Shown here piece after piece: positions 24,121 through 35,753 of a stretch of DNA of 64,000 bases. The stretch comes from Paragonimus skrjabini miyazakii. Lineage: Eukaryota > Platyhelminthes > Trematoda > Plagiorchiida > Troglotrematidae. Position numbers and translations under genes: made by a program. The stretch covers positions 58,176 to 122,175 of the forward strand of contig JTDE01000969.1 of the NCBI GenBank assembly GCA_014338405.1. The letters run 5' to 3'. Each line of letters begins with the position of its first letter. Within the stretch, counting starts at the first letter, position 1. The notes below the pieces were generated by a model, which saw only the letters and a list, made by a program, of their open reading frames with translations, had not been told where the DNA came from and ran no database searches.

Positions 24121-25212
24121 TATTTATCGATAACATATTAAACACGACGTCCAAAGTGTTCGACTTCATTCGCACAAAATTTGGTGCGGATATCTTACGA
24201 GCGATTACTAACTTTTCCACCTGCTTAAATGTCACAGGTTATCTTTACAAGGTGCGACTGCTATTAAACGACACTAAACAGATCCCTAGAAGTTGATAGA
24301 CAATATGACATAACTTGTACAATGCAGAAACACAGAAACACACTACCCATTACATAAGTCAAGCTAATCAACAATAAAAAGACTAGATGTCTAAGGTCAA
24401 CAAGAAATCTACTGGTAGAATCAGGTAGTCATTGAAGTGTGGCAGTGTTTGAGCGATTTTTCCTGTGAGCTAACTGTCCAATAAAATATATTAGCAATGC
24501 TCACAAGCGAACTTGGTTAAGCGCTTGCATATGATAGTATAGTCATGCCTAACCTGAGATGATTGGCTCAATGGGTAATACGATTTCCTTGTTAAAGTCT
24601 GGTTGGAGTTCAGCTCTTGATTAGGAGAAGGATATGCGTTATTACAAACTCTAACAGTAGTGTAATTTGAAAACGGGTGAAGAGAACTCGGTGGGGATTT
24701 TAAAATTTCTGACGGTTTTGAGTGATGTTTTAATAATATTGGCCCAAATTCCAAACTACTTATCCATAACGGGCATGTAAGGCTTTGGAAGAATGTGGAA
24801 ATGACTAGATACAAACTGTGATAATGTCATTAGAAACTGGTTTGCTGTGAAAAATACACAATCAGGTAAGACTATATGAGGTATTCGAATTGGTAACATG
24901 CTCTCACGACAATGCCCACCTTACTGCCTCTACGTTAGCGCCACTGCTATCATGAAGAGAATACGGTTCACCAGAGTGTCACCAGCATTCCGACTCTGGC
25001 AGTAATATGTTGCTGGTTAACGGTATATCGGTATACAGAGTAAGGCTAAACACATGGTCAGAGGTTGCAGAGTTTGTGTCAAAGGTTCAATCAGCACGTA
25101 ATTTGTAAGTTCATTTTAGCAAGTAACCTGAAAATTGGTTCATTTGTACAGTACTGTGGCAGTGGTTCTACTGACTAACGAATGTCTGCTTTTTACTTAC
25201 GCTGCTTTGCAG
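24121..25212. other. Noncoding; weak tRNA-like SINE relic near 24555
   Basis: Around 24565-24640 the plus strand reads TTGGCTCAATGGGTAATACG, an A-box-like run, and later GGTTGGAGTTCAGC, a poor B box. This could be an old tRNA-derived SINE but is too diverged to delimit. The remainder shows nothing. Confidence 0.3.
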
Positions 25213-25368
25213 CTTGGTAAGTTCAACTGTTATATAGTTGCTAGACATGCTGTCCCTGAGAAGAAGATATGCACTAGTTATCCTTGTCTGAAATCAGCTG
25301 TTATCAGAAGATTACTTGTTTATTGTCGTCATCAAGTGCAGAAGAATATAAATGGGAACCGGTCATTG
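25213..25368 (+). CDS. Candidate internal exon, unidentified
   Basis: A good pyrimidine-rich acceptor (TTTTTACTTACGCTGCTTTGCAG region) ends at 25212. The frame is open in phase 0 to a GTGATG donor-like site at 25369. The peptide includes LGKFNCYIVARHAV, PEKKICTSYPCLKSAV and IRRLLVYCRHQVQKN. Both ends are phase 0, so it would join in frame with the candidate exon at 26627. No family is recognised, and a GGTAAG shortly after the acceptor could instead be a donor. Confidence 0.3.
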
Positions 25369-26626
25369 GTGATGATATTCTGGACACTTTCACACCTGAC
25401 GTATTCTCTTATTAACACCTACGTAGTCTGAAAGATGTTAATCATATTCTGTCTGACAGCCAAAGTCCCCTAGTTTTATGTGTAAAGCCCGAAGTGGGCT
25501 AAAAACGTTAACCCGGCGCCAAGACAGTGTGTTGTCAACCAGACATGACATACTTAACGGTGACGCCTGTGTCTATTTCCCCAGTGCATCTCCCTAATTA
25601 TGGACCCAGAGATCCAGCATATTTCTGGTTAAATATGTTCTCAGATAGATTGTATGATCGCAACTTGTGAGGCGTATATGAGAAATTTATTATATCACAA
25701 AAAGTATAAAATGTTTTATTTTAACTTCCCTTATGTTTTCAAGCAATCTGCGGCCTTCTCTGTTGGGTTGTGTTACATATACGCATATACACTTACGTGT
25801 ATGTTTCAAACACGAAGCCCCGGGTGACGTTAACTCATCTTTTTGTTCTGTGTCCTTCGCGAGTTACACATTATTATGGTTTACGTAAAGTTGCAATGGG
25901 AAGCATTCAGCAAATGTGCTTCAACATAAAATTCAAAATATGATAACGTATAACTCATATACGACACCCAGGCCGGATATTTTTTCTAAAGTTTTCTTTT
26001 TGAAGCATCTCATCAATAGGTAGCCAACGGCGGACCTAATGACGCCCTCCTTGTCTCGGGAGTAATTAGATGAAACAATTTTCATAAAAATGCAGACATT
26101 TCGTATGTGATGTGGTTACAACTCTCCTAGTTGCTCGTCTGAAAGTGATTCAACTGAATTTAATAAACTAGGAACTCGCCAGGTTTTTTACTGCACATAT
26201 TTATAAATACTGAATACAAGTTCAGCGACAGCTCCCCACCTCTGCTATTCACAAAGTTGGAGCGCATTCTGGAGTTTACAGAGCATCAATTACTTCAAGA
26301 ATGCTTCACAGATTTTGGCTAATAGTTGCGCTACTATACAATGAGTTGGGTTTATCTTGTCGACAGTAGAGCTGATCATTATGTAGTCGTTACACAGGTT
26401 TAAGTAATTTAGGTGTAGTAGAATATATGGATTATATCCGCTTGAATCTTCAGCATTCGAACACCGGACTTGTGCCTTTCTAATCATCTTCCGTCATTTT
26501 GTTCGCTACTGCATGTTCATCATAATCAAATTGCATGTACAAATGCAGTCAAACAATACATAGTTTTAACGACACAGTGTATTGTATCTCATATTTTTTT
26601 CATCCGTTTTCGAAACCATTCGGAAG
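25369..26626. other. No supported feature
   Basis: AT-rich; would be intron if the flanking exon calls are right. Confidence 0.35.
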
Positions 26627-26743
26627 AACAAACTGTTCAACTCTGAATTTGCCAAACAAAAGAATTTCAAATGTTACACCGAGATAAAAGCGTCCTTCTA
26701 TAACCATGCGGTCACAGTGCTGTGCTCAGACGTAGGACAGCTG
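26627..26743 (+). CDS. Candidate penultimate exon, unidentified gene
   Basis: A pyrimidine-rich stretch (ATTTTTTTCATCCGTTTTCG) precedes AG at 26626. The frame encodes NKLFNSEFAKQKNFKCYTE, then IKASFYNHAVTVLCSDVGQL. It ends in phase 0 at GTTAGT. The next candidate exon starts in phase 0 after an 84-bp intron, so the two join without a frame problem. I recognise no domain. The combination of compatible phases and a following poly(A) signal is the main support. Confidence 0.42.
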
Positions 26744-26827
26744 GTTAGTTTGGTGAAATCAAATGAAACGCTGTAATTTTGCAAGCACATTGCTTATGAT
26801 TCCACTTTGTTGTTTTGTGTTTGCCAG

Positions 26828-27061
26828 ATCACGTGGATTGCAGTCAAAAGAAAATTGAATAAAACAGGTTTAAACGTTACTCTTCCGTTCTGTCGATTAT
26901 TGAATCTGTTTGACTGCACGTTTCAATGTGTTCATTCGTCACTGAACGGAAAGAAGAAACGGCCACAGAGTTCGTTTGACGTATTTAATGGATATCCGGA
27001 TTATGCTTTGATTACAGTGTTGGAGCACATTCTGGACAACTCCGCAGATGGACAAGAGTAA
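26828..27061 (+). CDS. Candidate terminal exon, unidentified gene
   Basis: A strong acceptor (TTTGTTGTTTTGTGTTTGCCAG) precedes the exon. The frame encodes ITWIAVKRKLNKTGLNV, then LPFCRLLNLFDCTFQCV, GKKKRPQSSFDVFNGY and PDYALITVLEHILDN, and stops at TAA (27059-27061). An AATAAA lies 12 bp after the stop. The C-terminal part looks like a folded, helical protein end with a short basic insertion. I could not assign a family. Together with 26627-26743 it forms the best-supported unidentified gene end in the window. Confidence 0.5.
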   Translation: MTWIAVKRKLNKTGLNVTLPFCRLLNLFDCTFQCVHSSLNGKKKRPQSSFDVFNGYPDYALITVLEHILDNSADGQE

Positions 27062-27072
27062 CAGAATGCTCA

Positions 27073-27078
27073 AATAAA
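27073..27078 (+). terminator. Poly(A) signal AATAAA
   Basis: Canonical hexamer a few bases beyond the stop codon of the candidate terminal exon. Very short 3' untranslated regions are acceptable in flatworm genes, but the hexamer is common in AT-rich DNA. Confidence 0.4.
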
Positions 27079-28739
27079 TCTGTGGGTGTTCCATAAACTT
27101 TCTAAATTTGCATGCCGACGATTGAATGGTGAATGTTCACACTATGTTTTATTTTCACTGGTTAAATATTACTAGAATATACCAAGTAAGCAGGGACTAC
27201 TAATAAAATGGTGCTGTCATCGCGTTTTGAAAAGTTTTGTGAACATGGGTAGCAGAACTCACGAGCTGGGGCGTGCAAGTGAGTATTTTAGTCACTGATT
27301 AGCGTTTCAGCTACCAATCATCGAGACGGTTTGGATTTCACTTGTTGAAACCCTATTCACAAAAAGAGACTATATTACTAGTCAAAATAGTTACGGTAAA
27401 AACGTTTGACTTGTAAAAACTACGCACTTTTCTTGAGTCCCCAAGGGAATTAAATTTTTCTGCTTGGTCAAATGTAAATCCGATAGCTAATTAGGTTACC
27501 CCTTCTAAGACAGCTGTACACGTTAATTAATCAATGCGCGTTTTGCGTTGTATTCAGTGGTATAAAAGCACCAAATGAAGCACATTTAAGTGCCATACAG
27601 GTTTTTTGATGAAGAATAAAGGCGACTGATTATACAAAGACCGGAGACAGATTTAACAGGCATAAAGAGAGAAAAGTAAAATGATGACGATGTTGTGAAG
27701 TTTACTCACTGAAACCTCCAAATAGTAATACTTCCGGTTTCTCAGTTCAAGGAAGATAGACACTGAATGTGTCCTAGATCCAGTTTTTTATATCAAATGG
27801 ACCCTTGTAGATATTGCGTTCTTCGATCTCAACTCCTGTAACAGGCATACATATGCAGAAGGTTATTAACACTGGTAACATTGTGTTGTTCTTATTCTAT
27901 TTAGTAAAAATGTTGCAACTTCGACACGATACTTCTCCTGCGTCTTGTTGCTAAGGCATCTACAATGATTGAAATTCTGGAACTGAACTTTCATTCAATT
28001 TGCGCGGTCAGTGCGTATATGTGCATTTATGCTTATGGGAGTGAGAGAGATGAAAGTGTTCGGGATTATCCCAGGAATCCGTGTATAACACAGAATTACT
28101 GTAACTTCTAGGAAAAACGTATGGAATCGCTGAACACACTAGACGAAATCAAGTAAAATCTCGTTATACAATCAAGATGTAAATATTAACTATGGATATA
28201 CAAGTAAAACAGCAGATGGGTTCACATAAAAACTAACTTCTGATGCAACAAAAGTTCCCCCGGGGAACACATCTTAAAGTGTGAACCATTGTGGAATAGT
28301 AGAGGTAGGAGGTGTAAAATGACTAGCATCCTTTACACTATTTGGCGTGCAGCCGGTAACGTATTGTTTTACGATTTTTGTAAGCAAAGTTGATTGGAAA
28401 CGGTAATAATCGTTGTATAATACGTGATATATATGCATATTATATATTATGTATAATCTACATGGACAACGCAGCACGTCTTTAGAGCACAACAGTTCAA
28501 ATATTGAGCCATCTATCTAAAGAATTGCAATCAAGCTTACATGGGGTCGATGAAACCAGTATGATTAAGCGTCTACAATAAAGAAACGATAGAACACGTG
28601 CATATGTACGCAAGTAGAAAACAAAACAACCATCAGATATCAGGCTCATATCTATTATGAACAAGTATGTGACTATCGTTTATGTTGCACTACACATATA
28701 TGTAGACTTAGTGTAGCGAAAAGGCGTCCAATAAAGCAC
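27079..28739. other. No supported feature
   Basis: AT-rich. A TA-rich low-complexity patch lies at about 28425-28460. Confidence 0.45.
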
Positions 28740-29280
28740 AGTCTTTATTGTTCAACTCGCTAGTTACCATGCCACACGAGCGCTCGCGATTTTGAATCAC
28801 AATTCCAGTCCACAACACCCCCTGGTTTCCACTCGCACGTTGTGTGCACTTCTACCCGGTTTGGGTGTGTGATTGGCGCCTTCTACCCGGGGGTTTTCTG
28901 CCTGCTATTCTTCGTCCGTTGACCCGATTTCCTTGAGCGATAGCTTGTTCGACCGCTCGTGCTGTCCTCCTTCTGTCTCCTGTAGGCTTTGAACATACTC
29001 TACATCCGTGTCGATATATTCCTGACAGTGTTGGAATAATCACGCCTTAAATTTGGTCATTCATTCTATTTCGGCTGCCACGTCTCGCCCGTTGGTCCGA
29101 TTCGGTCGAGCAATGATTCATCCGGTAGCCCGTGGGCTTTTGAACGCAACTCCCCCCTCTGTTGGATATTCCGCCGAGAGCTGGTATGCTTGCGCTTCCT
29201 GCCTGACAATCCCCCACATTAGTATTTATCGCGTCGTGACCAGTAATGAATGTTTATTGTTCTTTGATTAACCGATTCCC
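28740..29280. other. GC-richer, pyrimidine-rich block of unknown origin
   Basis: Composition changes abruptly from AT-rich flanks to a C/T-rich plus strand. Two parts resemble each other: CGTCCGTTGACCCGATTTCC near 28915 and CGCCCGTTGGTCCGATTCGG near 29087. That suggests an old internal duplication of roughly 170 bp spacing. It could be a solo LTR or other transposon piece. No TG...CA ends or target duplication are clear, and no reliable protein frame exists. Confidence 0.35.
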
Positions 29281-32200
29281 GATTCACCATTTCTCTCCCT
29301 GCTTTGTTTGATTACATGTCATATATCATGAGTGCCAGGTGGTGTCGGACAAAAAATAAAGTCTGCGGTCAGTGTGACTTCGTCAAAAAGTTGACGTATT
29401 CGTCGTAAGACTACTTAAGCCTCATGAAACGCTTCCGTGGATAAGTAGAATGGAACCACCTTGAACTATACAATGGTTTGAGGGGGGGATTTTCCAGTGA
29501 TTGTCGTCGTAGCTGTTAACCACTTGATCAAAATACTGGGAGTGCGGCACAGGAAGACCGGGTTGCTTTCCGCACTCGACCAGAGAACAATTCATACATG
29601 ACCTGAGTCCTCATCGTCATAAGTTTAGGAATATCCGTGCAACCCTCGAATCAGTCACAATTGATCTGCACGCAGCTGTGGTGAGGTTTAATTTCCTCAG
29701 ACGAAAACGAGATTTCTCAGTCTGTATTCATTCTGAAACTGTGTTCGCTAACAATTTGTTTCTACTGAACAACACGGTGTGTTTATTCAGATTGTTCTGA
29801 GTCGACTAAACTAGTTGCTGGATGAATGCTTTTTTTTCAACCGCGGCTAGTTTATCGTTCTTTATCGAGGAGCAATTTATAATAACAATGACTAATTGCC
29901 TCGTTTATTCCGGACCGTTGGAGCCTCAATAGGTGCATACATAGAACTTCAATGAGTGGTAGGATTGGCTTGTTATGTCAATCCCGGGTCCGTTAACCAA
30001 TACCCGTGAACATTCGTGTTGTTTAATGGTATGTTTATATTAGAAAATATTAGAAGAAGAGAACCAATCACCTTAATGAAGAGGGGTGCATGAGGATGAA
30101 ACTCGCCATTTTGCAAGTCGACAAAATGTTGTCAACTGAGGCAAGTAAACTAAGTTCTGTCATTAAAGCGCTTCACAAGAAAGTATTTCCTGTGAGCGCA
30201 CAAAAAATGTGAAACAGTGGGCACATACGTAATTAACAGAAAACGTTACATTATTAAAGAAACCATGGAATGCCCTTTAACACTTCCTTGTCTAGCATTT
30301 TAATGAAAATTTCAAATAAAATAATAGTCCACTGTTGATATTCACGGACAGGAATAGTTGAGTTTTTTTCTCTCAAAAAAATCATATGAATACGAACGTT
30401 TTTATTAAATATAAACAGGCGGCAACGATATTCCGGTTCAACCATGGTACCAACCAGCGTTACTCATAAAATCGAGTTTGATAATCATGAACATATAAAC
30501 CTATAGTTGTTGCCTAACCTCAAACAATAACACGGAATCCCTCAATTATAAATCGACAAATTGTGGTTAACCTACAAAATAGATCACCGTAGGATGCGGT
30601 TTCGAATATGGTTTCCTGTGTCGAAAGATCATTTAAAAAATCCATTATCAGTGGTGTTCGATTCAAAAATTCTCCCTAAATATTTCATGAATTGAAGAAG
30701 TGAACAATAATTTATGTTAAAAATCAACTGATTGACATGTTGAGGACGGCTGGAGATTCCACGAAGCCCTAACAATTACGGAATGTGACCAAAGTTCTCA
30801 TCGCTTACTAATCACTACCTACTAGTTTCATAGTTTGGAGCATTGTTAGCGTACGCAGTAATAAGTCTCTTGAAGGCTGATGATATAACGACGCAAAATT
30901 TATTCTAATTTGAAAGAAAGATAGTTAAATCACACCTATACATAATGTGTGTAGTTGAGACAAGTCAGGTTTATAATTGCACATAATATACTGCTTTTGT
31001 TAACAGACAGAAAATGCAAGCGTTAACGTAGATAATTAGCCCACATATACTCCGTTTGTCTAGTTGCAAATGAGACGTGGCAAATTACTGTAGCTTTGAT
31101 TAAGTTGTATGCATATATGGAGAAATTTTTTCAAGCATACAGCTATTAAGCATTAGTCTGAAGTTGGTATGGAGAATCGCCACAAACATTTGATCAGAAT
31201 CTTCAAACTCAGACAAGCATTCAAGAAAGAATCATTGCGAACAGTCTTTTTACTCATAGGTAAATATTAACTGATCGTTTTAACCTGTTGCCATAGCGTT
31301 TTATCATGCACTGATTGCTTTGGGGTGATTTTTCTTCAATGGATTCAACCAGTATTCATCAACGCATGAGTTTGAATGAAACGGCAAAGCACAACCGTTT
31401 TGTTCGCCTTGTGTTGTGAGTTTAGTAGCAGAAAAAAGGTGGTGGAATACAACGCGTTGATACATCCTTGTTGGATGTGGGTACAACAGTGTCATTAAGC
31501 TTTCATGTGTTACGTGTTTGTTTGGCTGTGTATAGAATCATTAAACGCAACCCGACAACTAAGATAAGACAAATGACAGAGATCTGTGAATCGAATTGGG
31601 TGTTTATCGTGAGGTGAGTGAAGGAGCCTTCGGTTCTTTGACAGCTAATTGTGAGAAATGACAGTTGGCTGAAAGTTGACAGTCACGCGTTTAACGACAG
31701 CAGCAGTAAGTAAGATGGAATGGATGTTGTCCGAAATGTAACCAGCAAAAGTCAACTTACCACAGAAAAACTGCTGACTGGAGTAATGCTCCTGATAAGG
31801 CTTATCAGTGGAATATATCCGTTCCCTAACAGGATGTGAAACTCTAACTCTGTTGTATGTGGAGTGAGCGTGTTGACCACTAGTCTGTTTGGTTCATATT
31901 AGCAAGATAAAATTTATGGAAACTAAACAGTCAGCTACACGTACTGAGGAGTAACAATGCGGTTGTCTGTTCATTTGAAGATAAAAAGTTTCCACCTGGC
32001 AAGATCGGAATTTTTGCCTATCATGCTGGTATATCTTTACTTGATCTCGAGTAAAACTGGACAGTGGATAATGCTGTTTTATCCGTGTTTATTCGGTAAA
32101 ATGAAGCTGAAATTAGTATGAGGTAATATCCACTCATATTCAGTCGTTATCGTTGGGTGTGAGGTGGGTTGTTTCGCTGCTTAGCATACTTCGTTCACGG

Positions 32201-33289
32201 GCAAACGAACTTTGAAGCAGCTTGCAATCGATATGAGGGCATAAGTTACTAATAAAGTTTATCAGAAATGAAACTCAGGTCCAGAAAATGTTCTGGGAAA
32301 AGGTTTACTCAAATTAGGAAAGGATGCAACAGCTGTCATTCACTTGAGGTGTTTTTCAAATTTATACCAATTACAATAATTGACTTTAGATTACTTTACT
32401 GAACCAACTGTTTAGTGGTACTCCTCAGGGAACCACAGGGCTAGCAACTTTTAGTGTGATTTCCTGATAGAAAGTACTTCCTAAATTTATAATTCGTATT
32501 CTCGCGAAATGTGATAGACAACATGAGGGAAAACTATGAACTCAGAAGAACGTCCTGAACAGAAGTGATCCACAGGTTGCTGATATAATAATTACTTAGC
32601 TAGACAGAGATTCAAGGCCATTGTTTTTTCTTGACTATACTGGTTTACCTTCATTCAAAGTTTGCCTTATACTGGAGGCCACATAGTAGACAAAAGTATT
32701 TTAATTCAACTCGCGGGAGAACAACTAGATCTGTTAAGCAATATCACTTTAAAAATGATGAAAAATGGAAGAGAATCTCGTACAGCATAAAGTACATACC
32801 GCCAACAACTTTGCCTGAAAGAATATCAATTCTTTTTCATACTTCGGCATAGGATAAGGGCTGTCTTATTATCAAAACACTGTTATGCAAAATCCAAATA
32901 GTGTGAACGTAAGTGATTTTACGAGTGAGTTTCGCATTTCATACATGCATATATGTCTAGTAAACGTGTAGAGCAAACAACGAATGAATGGTACTTCATA
33001 TGACCCTTCAACTACACTCTAGTATCCGTTGCCCCAGCTCCACAGACTTTTGTTTGCCATGTTCAAATAAAGCCGGATCTCTAGTACACCCGGGTGGCTA
33101 TACTTCACTCGAAACACCTTCCAAAACAAATTGCAGTTTTGAGTTAGCTGCTTGAGAAAACAAAAGCGAACATTTTGAACCTTCCCTCTAGCGCATACAC
33201 ACATCCTCCTCTGGATTACTTGAGAATCGCACTGTTCTCCTCACGACTAAAGTGTATACGTTGATCGGTATTTTTTCCATATCCGAAGT
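29281..33289. other. No supported gene
   Basis: AT-rich with short frames only (for example 30254-30445 minus and 32631-32852 plus), none with domains or splice context. Confidence 0.45.
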
Positions 33290-33606
33290 GGCCAAGCGGG
33301 TTATAAAAGCGTACTTTTACCAGCTAGTTTTGCCAATGGACTTCGTACTACCTGGTCGTTTAGAGAAAGGCCCACGGCACAGGACGACAGGTTGCATGCC
33401 TGGATTCAGACGACGCCTGCTGCGTCTGTCTGAGGTATATACTGTCGTCGAACTTGGCTGACTGACGCATCCGTTTCCTTTCCTCCTGACAGAATTTTTG
33501 CGTCTACCGCCACTATAACGTGCGGTCGAAACCAACAAGCGCGCACAGGTTGAATTTAAGTTGTAAAACTGGGCGTGCTGCTGTGTTTTCGGCGCTGTTT
33601 TAGTTT

Positions 33607-33650
33607 TCGTTTGTTTAAGTCGTGTGCATGGCTTACTGGGCCTTTGGCTC
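33607..33650. repeat. 44-bp sequence flanking the gap, left copy
   Basis: Identical to 33751-33794. The same contig-end sequence on both sides of a round-number gap indicates an unmerged overlap or a tandem repeat that stopped the assembler. Confidence 0.95.
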
Positions 33651-33750
33651 NNNNNNNNNNNNNNNNNNNNNNNNNNNNNNNNNNNNNNNNNNNNNNNNNN
33701 NNNNNNNNNNNNNNNNNNNNNNNNNNNNNNNNNNNNNNNNNNNNNNNNNN
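33651..33750. other. Assembly gap of 100 N
   Basis: A placeholder-length gap. Removing it with one flanking copy deletes 144 bp, a multiple of three, so open frames crossing it would stay open. That explains the long frames on both strands here. Confidence 0.98.
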
Positions 33751-33794
33751 TCGTTTGTTTAAGTCGTGTGCATGGCTTACTGGGCCTTTGGCTC
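33751..33794. repeat. 44-bp sequence flanking the gap, right copy
   Basis: Exact copy of 33607-33650, followed directly by the strong splice acceptor tract. Confidence 0.95.
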
Positions 33795-34206
33795 CTGCTT
33801 GTTTCTTGTTGTTTCCTTTTACAGGACTGTCGCTGGAACCCCCTACTTCGGAAGAACGCTGTCCCCCGGTGTTTCCACGTAGTCCTAAGGTTGGTCAGTA
33901 GGATTAACGGACAGTCAGAGTGTAAACAGTCGGCATGCATGTTACACTACCCAACCGGCACAACCAGATCCACCTGAGGGATTCATGCAACGTAACCCTG
34001 CAGATCATTTGCCAAATGCTCGTTTCCATGCCCTCGTGTGTGTGAGTGGCCATGACCTCAGATCGTCCTTTGAACTAGCCGGCTATAAACGGCTATTCGG
34101 ATACCTAGTGTCCACCCTATTTTGCCTAGTCGGTCAATTGTACGTTATCTGGCCGATAAGTTCGCCATACTTTGAACCCAAGCTACTGAGGTATGCGAGA
34201 CGATGA

Positions 34207-35175
34207 CTCTCCGGGAGTAGCACGATTTTCATTGTCTCCAAGCCTATAAGCAGAACGGAATTAGTTTGTGCAATCTGTTGACCAAGTTACTCACTTCCTC
34301 ATTCCAAATAGGCCGATACCTCATTGGTGTCAAAATGACTGATTTCCTGAATTTGCCTAGGATTTGCGTCGCAAGTTTTAATTCACCGGTTCAGCTTACC
34401 CCAACCACTAATTCATACTTCGTATGGTGATGGTGTGGTGATTACTAGCTAGCCACGCAAGTGTAGACTTCTTAGCCATGTACACTCATCTGTCGCAATA
34501 ACCGCACGAAATCCTGTCCAGTGACCATTTAGTAGATGGATTACAATGACAAAACTGTCATGTTCTTCGTGAACAAATCGGTAGTTCGGGCGTTATGTAG
34601 CTTGCAAAGCGCTGCTCGGTAATTCTACGGGTGTACTGTATTTCATTTGTTCCTTTTGCTTGGTAATCAGTGAAAGAAACGTATGATACACACTTAGCTA
34701 ACTTGGAAACTAAAGCCTTAAAGGCATCCAATATCCTCCAACTGTTGAAGTGTGGTCAACGGACAAAACACTTCTACTAGCACAGCCCAGTGAGATATCT
34801 GATGGGCAGAATAACCCACCCACTGGGTTTAACTAAAATCAAATTGTCGATCTAACGAAATGTCAGTCCTCCAAATAAAAAGTCGTAACCGCCGACATAT
34901 TTACCGTTGGAAAGAGATCGATGCTGTCATCATTTGCTGTTGAAGTAGAAAGATGAGATCCATAGTGAGAGAAGCTTTGTTCCAAGGGCTTGCAATATGT
35001 CAACAAAAACGTCCAAAACACTAATGGACAGACCAGTCGTGGTCCATACACAAAATCGTTGATCATATTCAACCGAACTTGGCGTGAGTCACGGCTACTG
35101 TCAACACGGATGATAAATGTCAGGGCTCTTGTTTGATGGGAAGTTCAAAAAGTAGACATTTTTAACATTTCTAAT
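34207..35175. other. No supported feature
   Basis: A minus-strand frame at 34863-35072 includes YGPRLVCPLVFWTFLLTYC but lacks splice context, so I do not call it. Confidence 0.4.
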
Positions 35176-35385
35176 AGATGTTAATATAGATTGAACATCA
35201 CCCACAATTGATCACAGCTGTCGCATTCCCATAGACTTCCCAGTCGGCCCCTTTCGGAAAGAAGCACTAGACTCGAGTTTCGCTCTCATTAGAGCTCGTC
35301 CGTAGTGCATATCCTAGGTGTTCACAGCTGCTTGGTAGGAATACTGACCAGCAAATCAACAACTAAGCGTAAATATTAGCACCAC
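35176..35385 (-). mobile_element. SINE-B copy, minus strand
   Basis: Its reverse complement contains GACGAGCTCTAATGAGAGCG, the GACAGCTGTGATCAATTG part and GGTGATGTTCAATCTATAT, matching the body and tail of the copy at 10005. The tRNA head toward 35385 is diverged and lacks a clean B box. Confidence 0.75.
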
Positions 35386-35593
35386 TACGGGCCATACAGC
35401 AGAAATCCGGAAACTCAATCAAACTGTGTCAACACATATACGGGTCGGTTATAACGTTGTTGCATGGTTGTAAGTCCCGTGACTGCAGATGAAGGGCTTA
35501 TTTTTACCCACAGTGTTTTTCCTCTTGAGAAATATAGACAGTTGTGTCTGCGCACTCCATGATTTAGACCAGTGAGATTTTCTCGTCTTCAAG

Positions 35594-35753
35594 TGACAGA
35601 CGTTAATAAGCTGCATCGACTCCCTGATTTAGCATCCATTACACAACCCAGACAACGTACTGTTGACCGTCCTTATGAGTCTAGTATACCATCTACTTCC
35701 GGGTGTTGTCAGATTCCTTACAGACCGTGCTCGGAAAACCAAATGGGCTACTG
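35594..35753 (+). CDS. Candidate internal exon, unidentified
   Basis: The exon lies between an acceptor-like TTTTCTCGTCTTCAAG and a consensus donor, CTG followed by GTAAGT. It encodes DVNKLHRLPDLASITQ, then PRQRTVDRPYESSIPSTSG, then CCQIPYRPCSENQMGY. The middle is proline/serine-rich and polar, like a linker or cytoplasmic tail. Incoming phase would be 1 and outgoing phase 2. No family is recognised. The donor is the best of the unassigned exons in this window. Confidence 0.42.

Larger units (their letters stand above)
33290..34206 (+). other. GC-richer block with TATA-like site and strong splice acceptor
   Basis: TTATAAAAGC at about 33300 resembles a TATA box. At 33795-33824 a very strong acceptor is present (CTTGTTTCTTGTTGTTTCCT, then TTTACAG). 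After it the frame reads DCRWNPLLRKNAVPRC and stops near 33977. A separate frame at 33985-34206 begins MQRNPADHLPN and has a hydrophobic middle (GYLVSTLFCLVGQLYVIW). This looks like a transcribed unit, such as a 5' end of a gene, a noncoding RNA or a retroelement terminal region, but I cannot say which. The block is interrupted by an assembly gap. Confidence 0.35.

Noticed and set aside
33317..33977. 207-codon minus frame and 108/117-codon plus frames
   Set aside because: They cross 100 N and a duplicated 44-mer. The minus peptide is a low-complexity basic sequence with no domain; the plus frames partly translate a pyrimidine tract.
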